Made by a program: the position numbers and the translations under genes. A DNA stretch of 25,538 nucleotides from an uncultured Pelagibacteraceae bacterium. Its GTDB lineage: Bacteria > Pseudomonadota > Alphaproteobacteria > Pelagibacterales > Pelagibacteraceae. The stretch is from positions 1 through 25,538 of the forward strand of contig CACGET010000012.1 in NCBI GenBank assembly GCA_902572155.1. Reading direction: 5' to 3'. The notes beneath the pieces were generated by a model that was not told the origin of the DNA, did no database searches, and saw nothing but the letters and a program-made list of their open reading frames with translations. Positions 1-7,974 of the stretch are shown piece by piece; positions within the stretch are counted from its first letter, which is position 1; each line of letters opens with the position of its first letter.

Positions 1-1382
1 AGACAGAAAACATTGATTGGAAGTTAGTTCAAAATGAAATGAAAAATAAGTTAGGAACTGATGTTTATGAAAGCTGGCTTAAAAAAATTACATTTATAGA
101 TGAATTCAATAACTATTTGTTATTATCAGTTCCAACAAGATTTATAAGAGATTGGATAACTTCAAGATATTTGGATCAAATTTTAAAAGTTATTAAGGTT
201 TATAAAAAAGATATAATTAGAATTGAATTTAAGATAATCGATCATGGATTAGATACAACAAAAACAAATGATATAATTAAAGAACCTTTAAATAGTAGTG
301 AAAATGTTTCTTTCATTAAAGACTCCCATCTTCAATATAATAGAATAGATCCAAATAAAAGATTTGATAATTTTATTACAGGTACAAGCAACAAACTAGC
401 TTACGAAGCATCTCTAAAAGTTTCAGAAAATATATCTCATTATAACCCACTTTATATTTATGGTGGAGTTGGAATGGGGAAAACTCATCTTTTAAACTCT
501 ATAGGGCATCAGTTGTTTAAGGATAATAAAGTTATGTTTATATCCGCAGAACGTTTTATGTACCAGTTTGTAAAATCAATTAAAGCAAACGATATGGTAA
601 AATTTAAAGAATACTTTAGAAATACAGATATTCTATTAATAGATGATATTCAATTTATCAGTGGCAAAGAAGCAATGCAGGAAGAGTTCTTTCATACTTT
701 TAATGCACTTCTGGATAAAGGTTCTCAAATAATAGTATCAGCAGATAGAGCTCCAAATAAATTGTCTAGAATTCAAGAAAGAATTAAATCTAGGTTTTCA
801 GGGGGTTTAGTAGTTGATATTCAAAAACCAGACCATGAACTTAGAAAAAAAATTGTTAAAAATAAAACAGAAGAATTAAATAGTCTTTACGCTGATCAAT
901 TAGAAGTTTCAAAAGAAATACAAGATTTTATAAGCAATGAAATTACAGGAAGTATAAGAGAACTTGTTGGTGCAATTAATAGAGTTGTCTCTTTTTCAAG
1001 AATTTATAACAAAGTTCCTAATCTGGCAGAGACAAAAATTGTGCTCAAAGATTTATTAAATTTATCAGAAAATAAGGTAACTATAGATTTGATACAGACG
1101 GTTGTTTGTAAATTTTTTAAAATTAGTAAAAATGAAATGTTGTCTTCTAGAAGATCTAGATATCTCGTGAGACCTAGACAAACAGCAATATACTTGGCTA
1201 AAATTCTAACATCGAAGTCATTACCAGAAATAGGAAGAGAATTTTCTAATAGAGATCATACAACCATAATTCATTCAGTTAAAACTATTGAAAAAATTAA
1301 AGAAAAGGATTTAGAAATGGTTGATAATGTTAATAAGTTAAAAAATCAGATATTATATAATACTAAAGAAAATGAAATTTAA
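1..1382 (+). CDS. dnaA: Chromosomal replication initiator protein DnaA (5' partial)
   Basis: DnaA binds DnaA boxes at oriC, melts the origin and helps load DnaB. The reading frame is open to the left edge: codons from position 3 run without a stop into the ATG at 39, and the extra residues (including an IDWKLVQNEM stretch) look like the start of the domain I helix. The gene therefore begins just outside the window and ATG 39 is internal. Seen in order: domain I with YESWL, a short poorly conserved linker, the AAA+ domain with Walker A GGVGMGKT and Walker B ILLIDDIQF, and the C-terminal DNA-binding domain with the family signature around RPRQTAIYLAK and NRDHTTIIHS. The 3' end overlaps dnaN by 11 bp, so the two are probably translationally coupled. 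The upstream region that could hold oriC is not in the window. Confidence 0.97.
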   Translation, partial: TENIDWKLVQNEMKNKLGTDVYESWLKKITFIDEFNNYLLLSVPTRFIRDWITSRYLDQILKVIKVYKKDIIRIEFKIIDHGLDTTKTNDIIKEPLNSSENVSFIKDSHLQYNRIDPNKRFDNFITGTSNKLAYEASLKVSENISHYNPLYIYGGVGMGKTHLLNSIGHQLFKDNKVMFISAERFMYQFVKSIKANDMVKFKEYFRNTDILLIDDIQFISGKEAMQEEFFHTFNALLDKGSQIIVSADRAPNKLSRIQERIKSRFSGGLVVDIQKPDHELRKKIVKNKTEELNSLYADQLEVSKEIQDFISNEITGSIRELVGAINRVVSFSRIYNKVPNLAETKIVLKDLLNLSENKVTIDLIQTVVCKFFKISKNEMLSSRRSRYLVRPRQTAIYLAKILTSKSLPEIGREFSNRDHTTIIHSVKTIEKIKEKDLEMVDNVNKLKNQILYNTKENEI

Positions 1383-2484
1383 CGTAAACCAGCAAGATCT
1401 TCAGTTAGCATTAAATTATTGTCAAGGTGTTATAGAAAAAAGAAGTACACTTCCAATACTTTCTAATATTTTATTAGATGCTAGCAACTCAAAGCTGACG
1501 ATTACAGCAACAGATTTAGATTTAATATTTATTCATCAATTGAATAACGTAGAAATTTTAGAAGAGGGCAAAACAACAACAGTATCTTCTACAATTTATG
1601 ATATTGTGAGAAAATTATCTTCAGGAAAAAAAATTAATTTAACTCTAAACGATACAAATAAGCTGCATCTTGAGTCTGAGATGTCGATTTTTAATTTAAA
1701 CTGTTTAAGCCCGTCTGAATTTCCACTTACAGATGAAAATTTTAGTCAAAATGAATTTATTATTAAATCAAAACAATTTTTGAAATTATTAAATAAATGC
1801 AAATTTTCAGTTTCTAACGATGAAACAAGACATTATCTTAGTGGAATTTATTTTCATCAAACAGAAGTTGATGAGAAAAATTATTTAACCGCTGTTGCAA
1901 CCGATAGTCATAGGATGTCTATTTCTAAAATTCGATTAGAAAATAAAATTGATTTTGAACCAATAATTTTACCAAAAAAAACTATTTTTCAACTTTGTTC
2001 TTTACTTGATAGCTATGATGGCGATGTAAAAATCTCAAATGCCAAATCAAAAATAAAATTTGAATTAAATAATAGTATTTTGATATCTAAGTTAATTGAT
2101 GGAAAATTTCCAAATTATATCCAAGTTATCCCTAAAAACAATCAGAAGAAACTTGAGATTGACTTAAAGTTATTTTTAAACTCTGTTGATAGAGTTGCAT
2201 CAGTATCTTTAGATAAAAAAGATGGAGTAAAATTTGATTTGTCTAAAGACATATTAAATTTGTCGGTAAATAATACTAACAGTGGTGATGGCAAAGAAAC
2301 TTTGAATGTTAAATTTGATCATGATTTAGAAATAAGTTTTAATTCAAGATATTTGATAGATGTTGCGTCACAATTAGATGGAGATAGAGTTGAAGTATAT
2401 TTTAATGACACTGGCTCTCCAGCTTTAATAAAAGATCCAGGTGACTTTGATAGCATATTTGTAGTAATGCCAATGAAGGGTTAA
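1372..2484 (+). CDS. dnaN: DNA polymerase III subunit beta (sliding clamp)
   Basis: This is the ring-shaped processivity clamp of the replicative polymerase. The 370-residue length is typical. The N-terminus (MKFNVNQQDL, then the KRSTLPILSNILL stretch) and the C-terminal end with VVMPMKG are classic beta-clamp landmarks, since the VMPMR-like tail lines the peptide-binding pocket. Three repeated clamp domains fit the length. The ATG at 1372 lies inside the last codons of dnaA, giving an 11-bp overlap and suggesting one operon. The gene is followed by a convergent plsC rather than by recF or gyrB, which follow dnaN in many bacteria. The stop TAA (2482-2484) sits within a TTAA that also encodes the plsC stop on the other strand. 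Confidence 0.97.
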   Translation: MKFNVNQQDLQLALNYCQGVIEKRSTLPILSNILLDASNSKLTITATDLDLIFIHQLNNVEILEEGKTTTVSSTIYDIVRKLSSGKKINLTLNDTNKLHLESEMSIFNLNCLSPSEFPLTDENFSQNEFIIKSKQFLKLLNKCKFSVSNDETRHYLSGIYFHQTEVDEKNYLTAVATDSHRMSISKIRLENKIDFEPIILPKKTIFQLCSLLDSYDGDVKISNAKSKIKFELNNSILISKLIDGKFPNYIQVIPKNNQKKLEIDLKLFLNSVDRVASVSLDKKDGVKFDLSKDILNLSVNNTNSGDGKETLNVKFDHDLEISFNSRYLIDVASQLDGDRVEVYFNDTGSPALIKDPGDFDSIFVVMPMKG

Positions 2485-3182
2485 TTAAGTAAATCTAATT
2501 CTAAATATATTTTTTTTTCTAAAATTTTTATAAACTCTTCTTTTGAAAACCCTGTGGGTATTGGTTTTAAAATAGAAACAGTAATAGTTTTATTTTTACT
2601 TTTAGAACCTTTCTTAGGCCAAACATGTCCTGAATTTATAGCAACAGGTTGGCAGATTATATTTAACTTCTCATAAATTCTTGAAGCTCCTTTTTTAAAA
2701 GGAGGTCTATCATTTGGAAGCACCCTTGTTCCTTGTGGAAATATAATCAAAGGTCTATCAGAATTACTTATTATTTTTGAAATATCCTCAAAGAAACCCA
2801 AATTGTCTTTTGTAACTTTATTTCTTTTTATTGATATTGACCCTATTTTTTTTAAATACCAGCCAAATATCGGAATTAGTAATAATTCTTTTTTAAGAAT
2901 AAAAATTGGTGAGTTAAAAATTGTTTGTAAATAAAACGTTTCAAACATAGATTGATGAGATGCTGCAATAAAAAATTTATTACAATTTACAATATTTTCT
3001 TTTCCTTTAATTAAGATTTTAATTGAAAGTATAAATTTTAAACAAAAACCGGTCCAATAACCCATTAACTTTCCACCTACTAAAGTTATTTTCCTTGGTA
3101 AAAAAAAAGTTGGTAAAAAGACTAATGAAATAAAAATTATCCCAGTAAAAAAAAATATTGAAAATAAAGAGTTTCTTATCAT
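2481..3182 (-). CDS. plsC: 1-acyl-sn-glycerol-3-phosphate acyltransferase
   Basis: PlsC transfers an acyl chain to lysophosphatidic acid to make phosphatidic acid at the inner membrane. Seen: a hydrophobic N-terminus (about residues 8-28), the acceptor motif SHQSMFE (HX4E rather than HX4D, a variant I associate with the alphaproteobacterial branch), and FPQGTR in place of FPEGTR about 70 residues later. I chose the ATG at 3182 (233 aa). An in-frame TTG at 3191 would add three residues and bring the start to 3 bp from the lysA stop; neither start has a convincing Shine-Dalgarno site. The gene is last in the argH-lptM-lysA-plsC run and ends tail-to-tail with dnaN, sharing a TTAA for both stops. 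Confidence 0.9.
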   Translation of the reverse strand: MIRNSLFSIFFFTGIIFISLVFLPTFFLPRKITLVGGKLMGYWTGFCLKFILSIKILIKGKENIVNCNKFFIAASHQSMFETFYLQTIFNSPIFILKKELLLIPIFGWYLKKIGSISIKRNKVTKDNLGFFEDISKIISNSDRPLIIFPQGTRVLPNDRPPFKKGASRIYEKLNIICQPVAINSGHVWPKKGSKSKNKTITVSILKPIPTGFSKEEFIKILEKKIYLELDLLN

Positions 3183-3194
3183 TTGTATCAAAAG

Positions 3195-4409
3195 CTAAAT
3201 AAAATCTTTATACTTTTGTCTTTTTCTAATTACTTTAATTTTTGATCCTTTTATCAACAACTCTACCGCTTTTGGTCTTAAGTTGTAATTTGAGCTTAAG
3301 GACATCCCATAAGCTCCTACATCACATATAGCAATTAAATCATTCTCTTTCAGTTTTTGAAATTTTTTTAAAGTAACAAATTTGTCAGTACTTTCACAGA
3401 TTGGACCTACAAACTCATATGATTTTTTGGAAAATTTATTTGATTTTATTACAGGTATGGTTTTATGAACCGCACCATATAATGCTGGTCTCATTAAATC
3501 ATTCATTGCTGCATCTAAAATAATAAATTTTTTTCTTTCACTATCTTTTATATAAATCACTTTAGTTATCAAGGTCCCTGTGTCTCCTATAATAGATCTA
3601 CCTGGCTCAAAAATAATTTTAACATTATGTTTTTGTAAAAATTTAAGTATAGCTCCATTATATTTTTTATAATTAAGTTTTTTATTTTTATCTGAATATG
3701 TGATTCCCATACCACCACCCAAATCAATAAATTCAAAAGCATGATTAGTTTTGCTTAAAATTGCACTTACAGTCCTAAGCATTTTTTCATAAGGCTTGTG
3801 GTTTAAAATTTGGCTACCAATGTGAACACTTAAACATTTTAAATCAATATTTTTTGAAATTTTACAATAATTAACTATTTGATTGAGTGTTTTTTTATTT
3901 ACACCAAATTTATTCTCTTTTTTGCCAGTAGAGATTTGACTAAGAGTATTAGCATCTGTATTAGGATTTAATCTAACACCAATACCTACTCTTTTATTAT
4001 TTATCTTTGCAGCCTTGTTAATTTCTTTTATTTCACTTAAAGACTCTGCGTTGATCAACAATATTTTTTTTTTGATAGCAAAATTTATTTCACTAAATGT
4101 TTTTCCAACTCCAGAAAATACTATTTTATTTGGATTTATACCCGCCTTTAAGGCTATCATTAGTTCTCCTATTGAAACCACATCAGCCCCTAATCCAAAC
4201 TTTTTTATTTCTTTTATGATGTTTACATTAGTGTTAGATTTTATGGCAAAGCAGATTAATGGTGAAAAAGATTTAAAACTTTCTTTAAATTTGTTGATAT
4301 TTTCTTTTAATTTAGAGTAAGAGTAACAATATGCAGGTGTACCAAATTTGCTTGTTATCTTTTCAAAATTAATTTTTTCGATTGTTAGTTTTTTATTTAC
4401 GTATTTCAT
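3195..4409 (-). CDS. lysA: Diaminopimelate decarboxylase
   Basis: LysA is the PLP enzyme that decarboxylates meso-diaminopimelate to L-lysine, the last step of lysine synthesis. The 404-residue protein shows the alanine-racemase-fold barrel with the PLP lysine in FAIKSNT (K57), the HIGSQ motif, the glycine-rich phosphate-binding DLGGGMG, EPGRSI, and the C-terminal domain motif CDVGAYGMSLSSNYN, which distinguishes it from ornithine/arginine decarboxylases. It starts 9 bp after the lptM stop, with argH upstream, an arrangement familiar from alphaproteobacteria. The downstream plsC begins within 3-12 bp. The short ORFs on the opposite strand in this interval are shadows. Confidence 0.96.
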   Translation of the reverse strand: MKYVNKKLTIEKINFEKITSKFGTPAYCYSYSKLKENINKFKESFKSFSPLICFAIKSNTNVNIIKEIKKFGLGADVVSIGELMIALKAGINPNKIVFSGVGKTFSEINFAIKKKILLINAESLSEIKEINKAAKINNKRVGIGVRLNPNTDANTLSQISTGKKENKFGVNKKTLNQIVNYCKISKNIDLKCLSVHIGSQILNHKPYEKMLRTVSAILSKTNHAFEFIDLGGGMGITYSDKNKKLNYKKYNGAILKFLQKHNVKIIFEPGRSIIGDTGTLITKVIYIKDSERKKFIILDAAMNDLMRPALYGAVHKTIPVIKSNKFSKKSYEFVGPICESTDKFVTLKKFQKLKENDLIAICDVGAYGMSLSSNYNLRPKAVELLIKGSKIKVIRKRQKYKDFI

Positions 4410-4418
4410 TAAGTTTTG

Positions 4419-4541
4419 TTATCCAGTATTAATTTGCAATTTTACCGTTTTTTCTGGATCTTTATATTCAGGGTCACCTTTTTTACCACAAGAAATTATA
4501 ATACAAAATATTATTGAAGTTAAAATAATTTTTCTAATCAT
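4419..4541 (-). CDS. lptM: LptM/YifL-type small lipoprotein (40 aa)
   Basis: A 40-codon reading frame fills the gap between argH and lysA. The product has a positively charged start (MIRK), a hydrophobic stretch of about 12 residues, and a lipobox ending IISC, so the predicted lipidated cysteine is C18. It is followed at once by GKKGDPE, the CGxKGxxxxP hallmark of LptM (YifL) proteins. In E. coli the lptM gene likewise sits in the lysine/DAP neighbourhood (upstream of dapF), and the protein assists LptD maturation at the outer membrane. The start overlaps the end of argH by 8 bp and the stop is 9 bp before lysA, so it is surely part of this operon. The function is inferred from family and context; the ORF itself and its lipobox are seen directly. 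Confidence 0.85.
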   Translation of the reverse strand: MIRKIILTSIIFCIIISCGKKGDPEYKDPEKTVKLQINTG

Positions 4542-5925
4542 TTTTTTTATATTTCATTATCATTTTTTTAATATTATCAAAAGATGTTCCGCCGTATGAT
4601 TTTTTTGAATTAATAGAATTGTTCAAATCAAAAACCTTTAAAACATCTTCATTTAGGCCAGGTTCAATTTTTCTAAGTTCATTTATAGTTAATTCATTTA
4701 ATTTTTTTTTTCTTTTTTCAGCTAAATTAACTACCGCAGCAGTTTTTTCATAAGCTTTTCTAAAAGACATAGAGCAGTTTTTAACCAGGTAATCAGCTAA
4801 ATCAGTTGCAGTCATATATCCAGTATTTGCAAGCTCAAGCATTCTTTTTTTATTTGGAGTACAGTTTTTAAGTACCTCATCAAAAATTTTTAAACAATTT
4901 ATTAAAGTATCATTTGATTTAAAAACAATTTCTTTATCATCTTGTAAGTCCTTAAAGTAAGATAATGGTAAACCCTTTAAGATTGTAAGCATAGAAAATA
5001 AATTTCCATAGGTATTTCCTGTTTTGCCTCGCAAATATTCTAAAAGATCAGGATTTTTCTTTTGGGGCATTATTGAGGATCCGGTCACAACTTTATCAGA
5101 TAATTTTATTAAGTTGAAACCCTCTGAATTCCAAATAATAAGTTCTTCAGCGATTCTTGAAATATGCATTGAACATACAGATACTGCATACAAAAAGTCT
5201 AGCACAAAGTCTCTATCTGAAACTGTGTCAATTGAGTTGTTAGTGGGTCTTTTAAAACCCAGTTTTTTTGTAGTATAATTTCTATCGATATTAAAAGATG
5301 TTCCTGCTAAAGCAGCAACACCCAAAGGGTTTTCCTCCAAATTATCTAAATTATTTTTAAATCTTTTTTTATCTCTATAAAACATTTCAACATAGGACAT
5401 TAAATAATGACCAAAAGAAATTGCTTGAGCATTTTTTAAATGAGTAAAACCTGGCATAATGGTATCTATATTTTTTTCAGCCAACTTTATGGAGCTCTTT
5501 ATAACTTTATCAATATTGATTTCTATCTCTTTACTAGCAGTTTTAATCCAAATTTTAAAATCAGTAATTACTTGATCGTTTCTTGATCTAGCAGTATGAA
5601 CATATCCTGCATCTTCACCAATTATTTTAAAAAGTCTTTTTTCGATATTCATATGAATATCCTCATATTTTTTTTCAAACTCAAATTTATTATTTACAAT
5701 TTCTTTAATTATTTTATTAAGACCATAAATAATTTTATTTTTAACTTTAAATGAAATTATTTTTTGTTTAAAAAGCATTTCCACATGAGCAATTGACCCA
5801 AGGATGTCCTCTTTATAGAGTCTTTTATCGATATCTATTGAATTACCAATTTTTTTAAACAAATTAGAACTATTCTTTTTTATTCGAGTGCCCCATATTG
5901 CTTGGTTGTTTTTATTTTTTGCCAT
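4534..5925 (-). CDS. argH: Argininosuccinate lyase
   Basis: ArgH splits argininosuccinate into arginine and fumarate, the final step of arginine synthesis, as a cytoplasmic tetramer. The 463-residue length is standard. Seen: WGTR near the N-terminus, the substrate-binding HTARSRNDQV (110-119), the PGFTHLKNAQ region carrying a conserved histidine (H162), and the fumarase/aspartase-superfamily signature GSSIMPQKKNPD (282-293) with its catalytic-loop serine. It heads the minus-strand run argH-lptM-lysA-plsC and is divergent from the tlpA-like gene with only 24 bp between the two ATGs. A perfect TATAAT (5939 to 5934) lies 8 nt before the ATG, so the mRNA is probably leaderless. Confidence 0.97.
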   Translation of the reverse strand: MAKNKNNQAIWGTRIKKNSSNLFKKIGNSIDIDKRLYKEDILGSIAHVEMLFKQKIISFKVKNKIIYGLNKIIKEIVNNKFEFEKKYEDIHMNIEKRLFKIIGEDAGYVHTARSRNDQVITDFKIWIKTASKEIEINIDKVIKSSIKLAEKNIDTIMPGFTHLKNAQAISFGHYLMSYVEMFYRDKKRFKNNLDNLEENPLGVAALAGTSFNIDRNYTTKKLGFKRPTNNSIDTVSDRDFVLDFLYAVSVCSMHISRIAEELIIWNSEGFNLIKLSDKVVTGSSIMPQKKNPDLLEYLRGKTGNTYGNLFSMLTILKGLPLSYFKDLQDDKEIVFKSNDTLINCLKIFDEVLKNCTPNKKRMLELANTGYMTATDLADYLVKNCSMSFRKAYEKTAAVVNLAEKRKKKLNELTINELRKIEPGLNEDVLKVFDLNNSINSKKSYGGTSFDNIKKMIMKYKKND

Positions 5926-5933
5926 GATATTTA

Positions 5934-5939
5934 ATTATA
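5934..5939 (-). promoter_or_regulatory. Candidate -10 box of argH (leaderless mRNA)
   Basis: A perfect TATAAT read on the minus strand ends 8 nt before the argH ATG at 5925, which would place the transcript start at or next to the start codon. The -35 region would fall inside the first codons of the divergent tlpA-like gene (about 5957-5962), where only a weak match (TTAAAA) is seen. Support is position and consensus only; TATAAT-like strings are frequent by chance in DNA this AT-rich. Confidence 0.4.
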
Positions 5940-5949
5940 CCTAATTAAC

Positions 5950-6459
5950 ATGAGATTTTTAATAATATTTATTTTTTTGATAACAGATGTTTTGGCTGAG
6001 GATGTATCAAGTATAAAGAACATTGTAATCCACAAAATCCCAAAAATATATGATAATGTCATTATTTTAGATAAAAAAGATCAAAAAATTAGTACAGAAG
6101 ACTTCAAAGGTAAATTATTAATATTAAATTTTTGGGCAACATGGTGTGAACCTTGTAAAGAAGAAATGCCATCTTTAGATAATCTTCAAGCTAAATTGGG
6201 ATTAAGTAAACTTAAAATTTTTGCAATTAATATTGGAAGAGAAGATAGAAATAAAGTTAATAAATTTTTTATAGATTTAAATATTAAAAATTTGGAACTA
6301 TATTATGACTCTCCCTCAACATTAGCCAAAACATTTTCTTTAAGAGGTATTCCAACATCTATACTTATTAATAAAGATGGCCATGAATTTGCTAGAGTCA
6401 TAGGTTCAATTGATTTTGAGAATAAAAAATTCATTAATTGGATAAAAAATTATAATTAA
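5950..6459 (+). CDS. tlpA: TlpA-like periplasmic thiol:disulfide oxidoreductase
   Basis: This is a thioredoxin-fold protein exported to the periplasm, of the TlpA/ResA/CcmG group. These proteins reduce disulfides, for example during cytochrome c or Cu-A centre assembly. Seen: an N-terminal signal peptide or anchor (MRFLIIFIFL to about VLAE, residues 1-17), then an AhpC/TSA-Redoxin-like domain with NFWATWCEPCKEEMP, i.e. a CxxC pair at C66 and C69, and the cis-proline region RGIPTS (family TxP). Total 169 aa. It is divergent from argH, a neighbourhood in which alphaproteobacteria often carry tlpA. It ends on a TTAA shared with the stop of the HIG1 gene. The symbol is by family and context; the true partner (CcmG- or TlpA-type) cannot be told. 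Confidence 0.85.
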   Translation: MRFLIIFIFLITDVLAEDVSSIKNIVIHKIPKIYDNVIILDKKDQKISTEDFKGKLLILNFWATWCEPCKEEMPSLDNLQAKLGLSKLKIFAINIGREDRNKVNKFFIDLNIKNLELYYDSPSTLAKTFSLRGIPTSILINKDGHEFARVIGSIDFENKKFINWIKNYN

Positions 6460-6659
6460 TCTTTAAAGAAATAAGCAAAACCAACCAATACTAGAACTGC
6501 AATAAATTGCAAAAGCACTCTTAGTTGCATTAGTTTATTTGAATATTTTTTACTAGTTTCTCCTCCTTTAAAAAGAGTTCCAATACCTAAAATCAAGACT
6601 ACACCTACAGCAATTAGAAGAACTATTGATAAAACTTTAACAAATATTCCTGAAATCAT
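6456..6659 (-). CDS. HIG1-domain twin-transmembrane protein
   Basis: This is a 67-residue inner-membrane protein with two hydrophobic segments (about residues 5-29 and 47-65). They are joined by a short polar loop with GGETSKKYSNKLMQLRVLLQ, which matches the conserved loop and second-helix start of the HIG1 (hypoxia-induced gene 1) family. Mitochondrial relatives (Rcf1/HIGD1A) associate with cytochrome c oxidase and respiratory supercomplexes. Small alphaproteobacterial proteins of this type are known as 'twin transmembrane protein', but their role is not well defined. The start ATG at 6659 is the only good one. The stop shares a TTAA with the convergent tlpA-like gene. The neighbouring redox and quinone genes make a respiratory link plausible but unproven. 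Confidence 0.8.
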   Translation of the reverse strand: MISGIFVKVLSIVLLIAVGVVLILGIGTLFKGGETSKKYSNKLMQLRVLLQFIAVLVLVGFAYFFKD

Positions 6660-6708
6660 TTAATTATTGTAGAGTGTTTTTAAAAATAAAAAACATAATA
6701 AAACAGCT

Positions 6709-7374
6709 ATGACATTTTGTCTGAAATCAATCATTATAAAACCAGAAAAAGATATGGAAATCAAAAATGCAATTATTTTATTGCATGGATATGGTGGTGA
6801 TGGAAAAGATATAAGTTTGTTATCCCTTAATTGGAAAAGGTATATGCCCAATACAGTGTTTATTTGTCCAAATGGGCATGAGCAATGCGTTATAAATCCT
6901 ACGGGTTATCAATGGTTTGATTTATCAAAAGATGATCCTATTTATATACTAGATCAATCAATAATAGCTGAAAATATCATAAAGAAATTTATTGATGAAA
7001 TAAAACAAGAATTTAAATTATCAAATAGTCAAATTTGTTTATCTGGTTTTAGTCAAGGTTGCATGATGTCTTTAAATGTTGGTTTTACATCTAAGGAAAA
7101 ATTTGCTTGTATAGTTGGCTTTTCTGGAAAAATAATAGATCAAAATAATTTAAAAAGTAGAATAAAAAACCATACAGATACATTACTTATTCATGGGGAT
7201 GCTGACCAAGTTGTCTCATCTACTTATTTATTAGAAGCAAAAGATTTTTTGATAAGAAATAATATTAATGTTGATACATTGTTATTAAAAAATTGTGACC
7301 ATCATATTCCTACAGAAGCATCAAGTACAGCGCTTAATTATATTATAAAAAAAATTAACATTACTAATTATTGA
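6709..7374 (+). CDS. Phospholipase/carboxylesterase family alpha/beta hydrolase
   Basis: This is a 221-residue cytoplasmic serine hydrolase of the acyl-protein-thioesterase/YpfH-like branch. Seen: the oxyanion-hole region ILLHGYGGDG (about 23-32), the nucleophile elbow GFSQG (S115), the acid loop HGDADQVV (D164/D166) and the C-terminal histidine in CDHHIP (H198/H199). There is no signal peptide. The family hydrolyses carboxylic esters or thioesters of mid-chain acyl groups; the physiological substrate cannot be read from sequence. It is divergent from the HIG1 gene (49 bp between starts) and 27 bp ahead of the HNH gene, so the latter is probably in the same transcript. Confidence 0.85.
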   Translation: MTFCLKSIIIKPEKDMEIKNAIILLHGYGGDGKDISLLSLNWKRYMPNTVFICPNGHEQCVINPTGYQWFDLSKDDPIYILDQSIIAENIIKKFIDEIKQEFKLSNSQICLSGFSQGCMMSLNVGFTSKEKFACIVGFSGKIIDQNNLKSRIKNHTDTLLIHGDADQVVSSTYLLEAKDFLIRNNINVDTLLLKNCDHHIPTEASSTALNYIIKKINITNY

Positions 7375-7401
7375 TAAAATTCTCTAACTAAGTTAAAAGT
7401 A

Positions 7402-7974
7402 ATGATGATGAGTTTAAGTGAAAATAATCTATCATTAGAAAAATGTCCAGCCTTGGTTCTTAACGCTGACTACAGACCTTTAAGTTATTATCCTTTATCT
7501 TTATGGTCTTGGCAGGACACAATTAAATCTGTTTTTTTAGACAGAGTTAACATTGTTAGCAATTATGACAGAACTGTAAGAAGTCCATCTTTTATAATGC
7601 AATTACCAAGCGTTATAGCTTTAAAAGATTATATTGTACCTCAGTCAAAGCCTAGTTTTACGAGGTTTAATGTATTTTTGAGAGACAAGTTTTCTTGTCA
7701 ATATTGCGGAAGTAGTGACGAGCTTACTTTTGATCATCTTTTGCCCAGATCTAAAGGAGGTGAAACAAATTGGGACAATGTAGTTACAGCTTGCTCTTCA
7801 TGTAATGTTAAGAAAGGTGGTAAATTACTCAAAAATTCTGGTATGCAGCTCAGTCAGAGCCCCTATAGACCATCAACCGAAGATCTTCATAAAAATGGTA
7901 AAAACTTTCCACCGAATTTTCTACATAAAAGCTGGATGGACTATCTGTACTGGGATGTTGAGCTAGAGCCTTAA
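7402..7974 (+). CDS. HNH endonuclease-domain protein
   Basis: This is a 190-residue protein with an HNH nuclease fold in its second half. Two zinc-binding CxxC pairs (C99/C102 and C131/C134) frame the core motif FDHLLPRSKGGETNWDNVV, with D111-H112 as the catalytic pair and N126 as the central asparagine. The first half (LNADYRPLSYYPLSLWSW) is characteristic of a widespread, stand-alone HNH family in alphaproteobacteria that is not linked to restriction systems or introns. Its in vivo role is unknown to me. Three consecutive ATGs (7402, 7405, 7408) make the exact start ambiguous. The stop shares a TTAA with convergent coq7. Nothing around it suggests a mobile element. Confidence 0.88.
   Translation: MMMSLSENNLSLEKCPALVLNADYRPLSYYPLSLWSWQDTIKSVFLDRVNIVSNYDRTVRSPSFIMQLPSVIALKDYIVPQSKPSFTRFNVFLRDKFSCQYCGSSDELTFDHLLPRSKGGETNWDNVVTACSSCNVKKGGKLLKNSGMQLSQSPYRPSTEDLHKNGKNFPPNFLHKSWMDYLYWDVELEP

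Noticed and set aside
1..60. Possible oriC next to dnaA
   Set aside because: The window begins inside dnaA, so no upstream non-coding DNA is visible, and the dnaA-dnaN junction has no spacer to hold DnaA boxes.
2930..2960. PlsC motif HX4E instead of HX4D as a sign of loss of function
   Set aside because: HQSxxE(T) is a known form in the alphaproteobacterial PlsC branch, and the FPxGTR motif is intact.
7402..7974. HNH gene as part of a restriction, intron or phage system
   Set aside because: No methylase, intron or phage genes adjoin it; the N-terminal half matches a stand-alone chromosomal HNH family.
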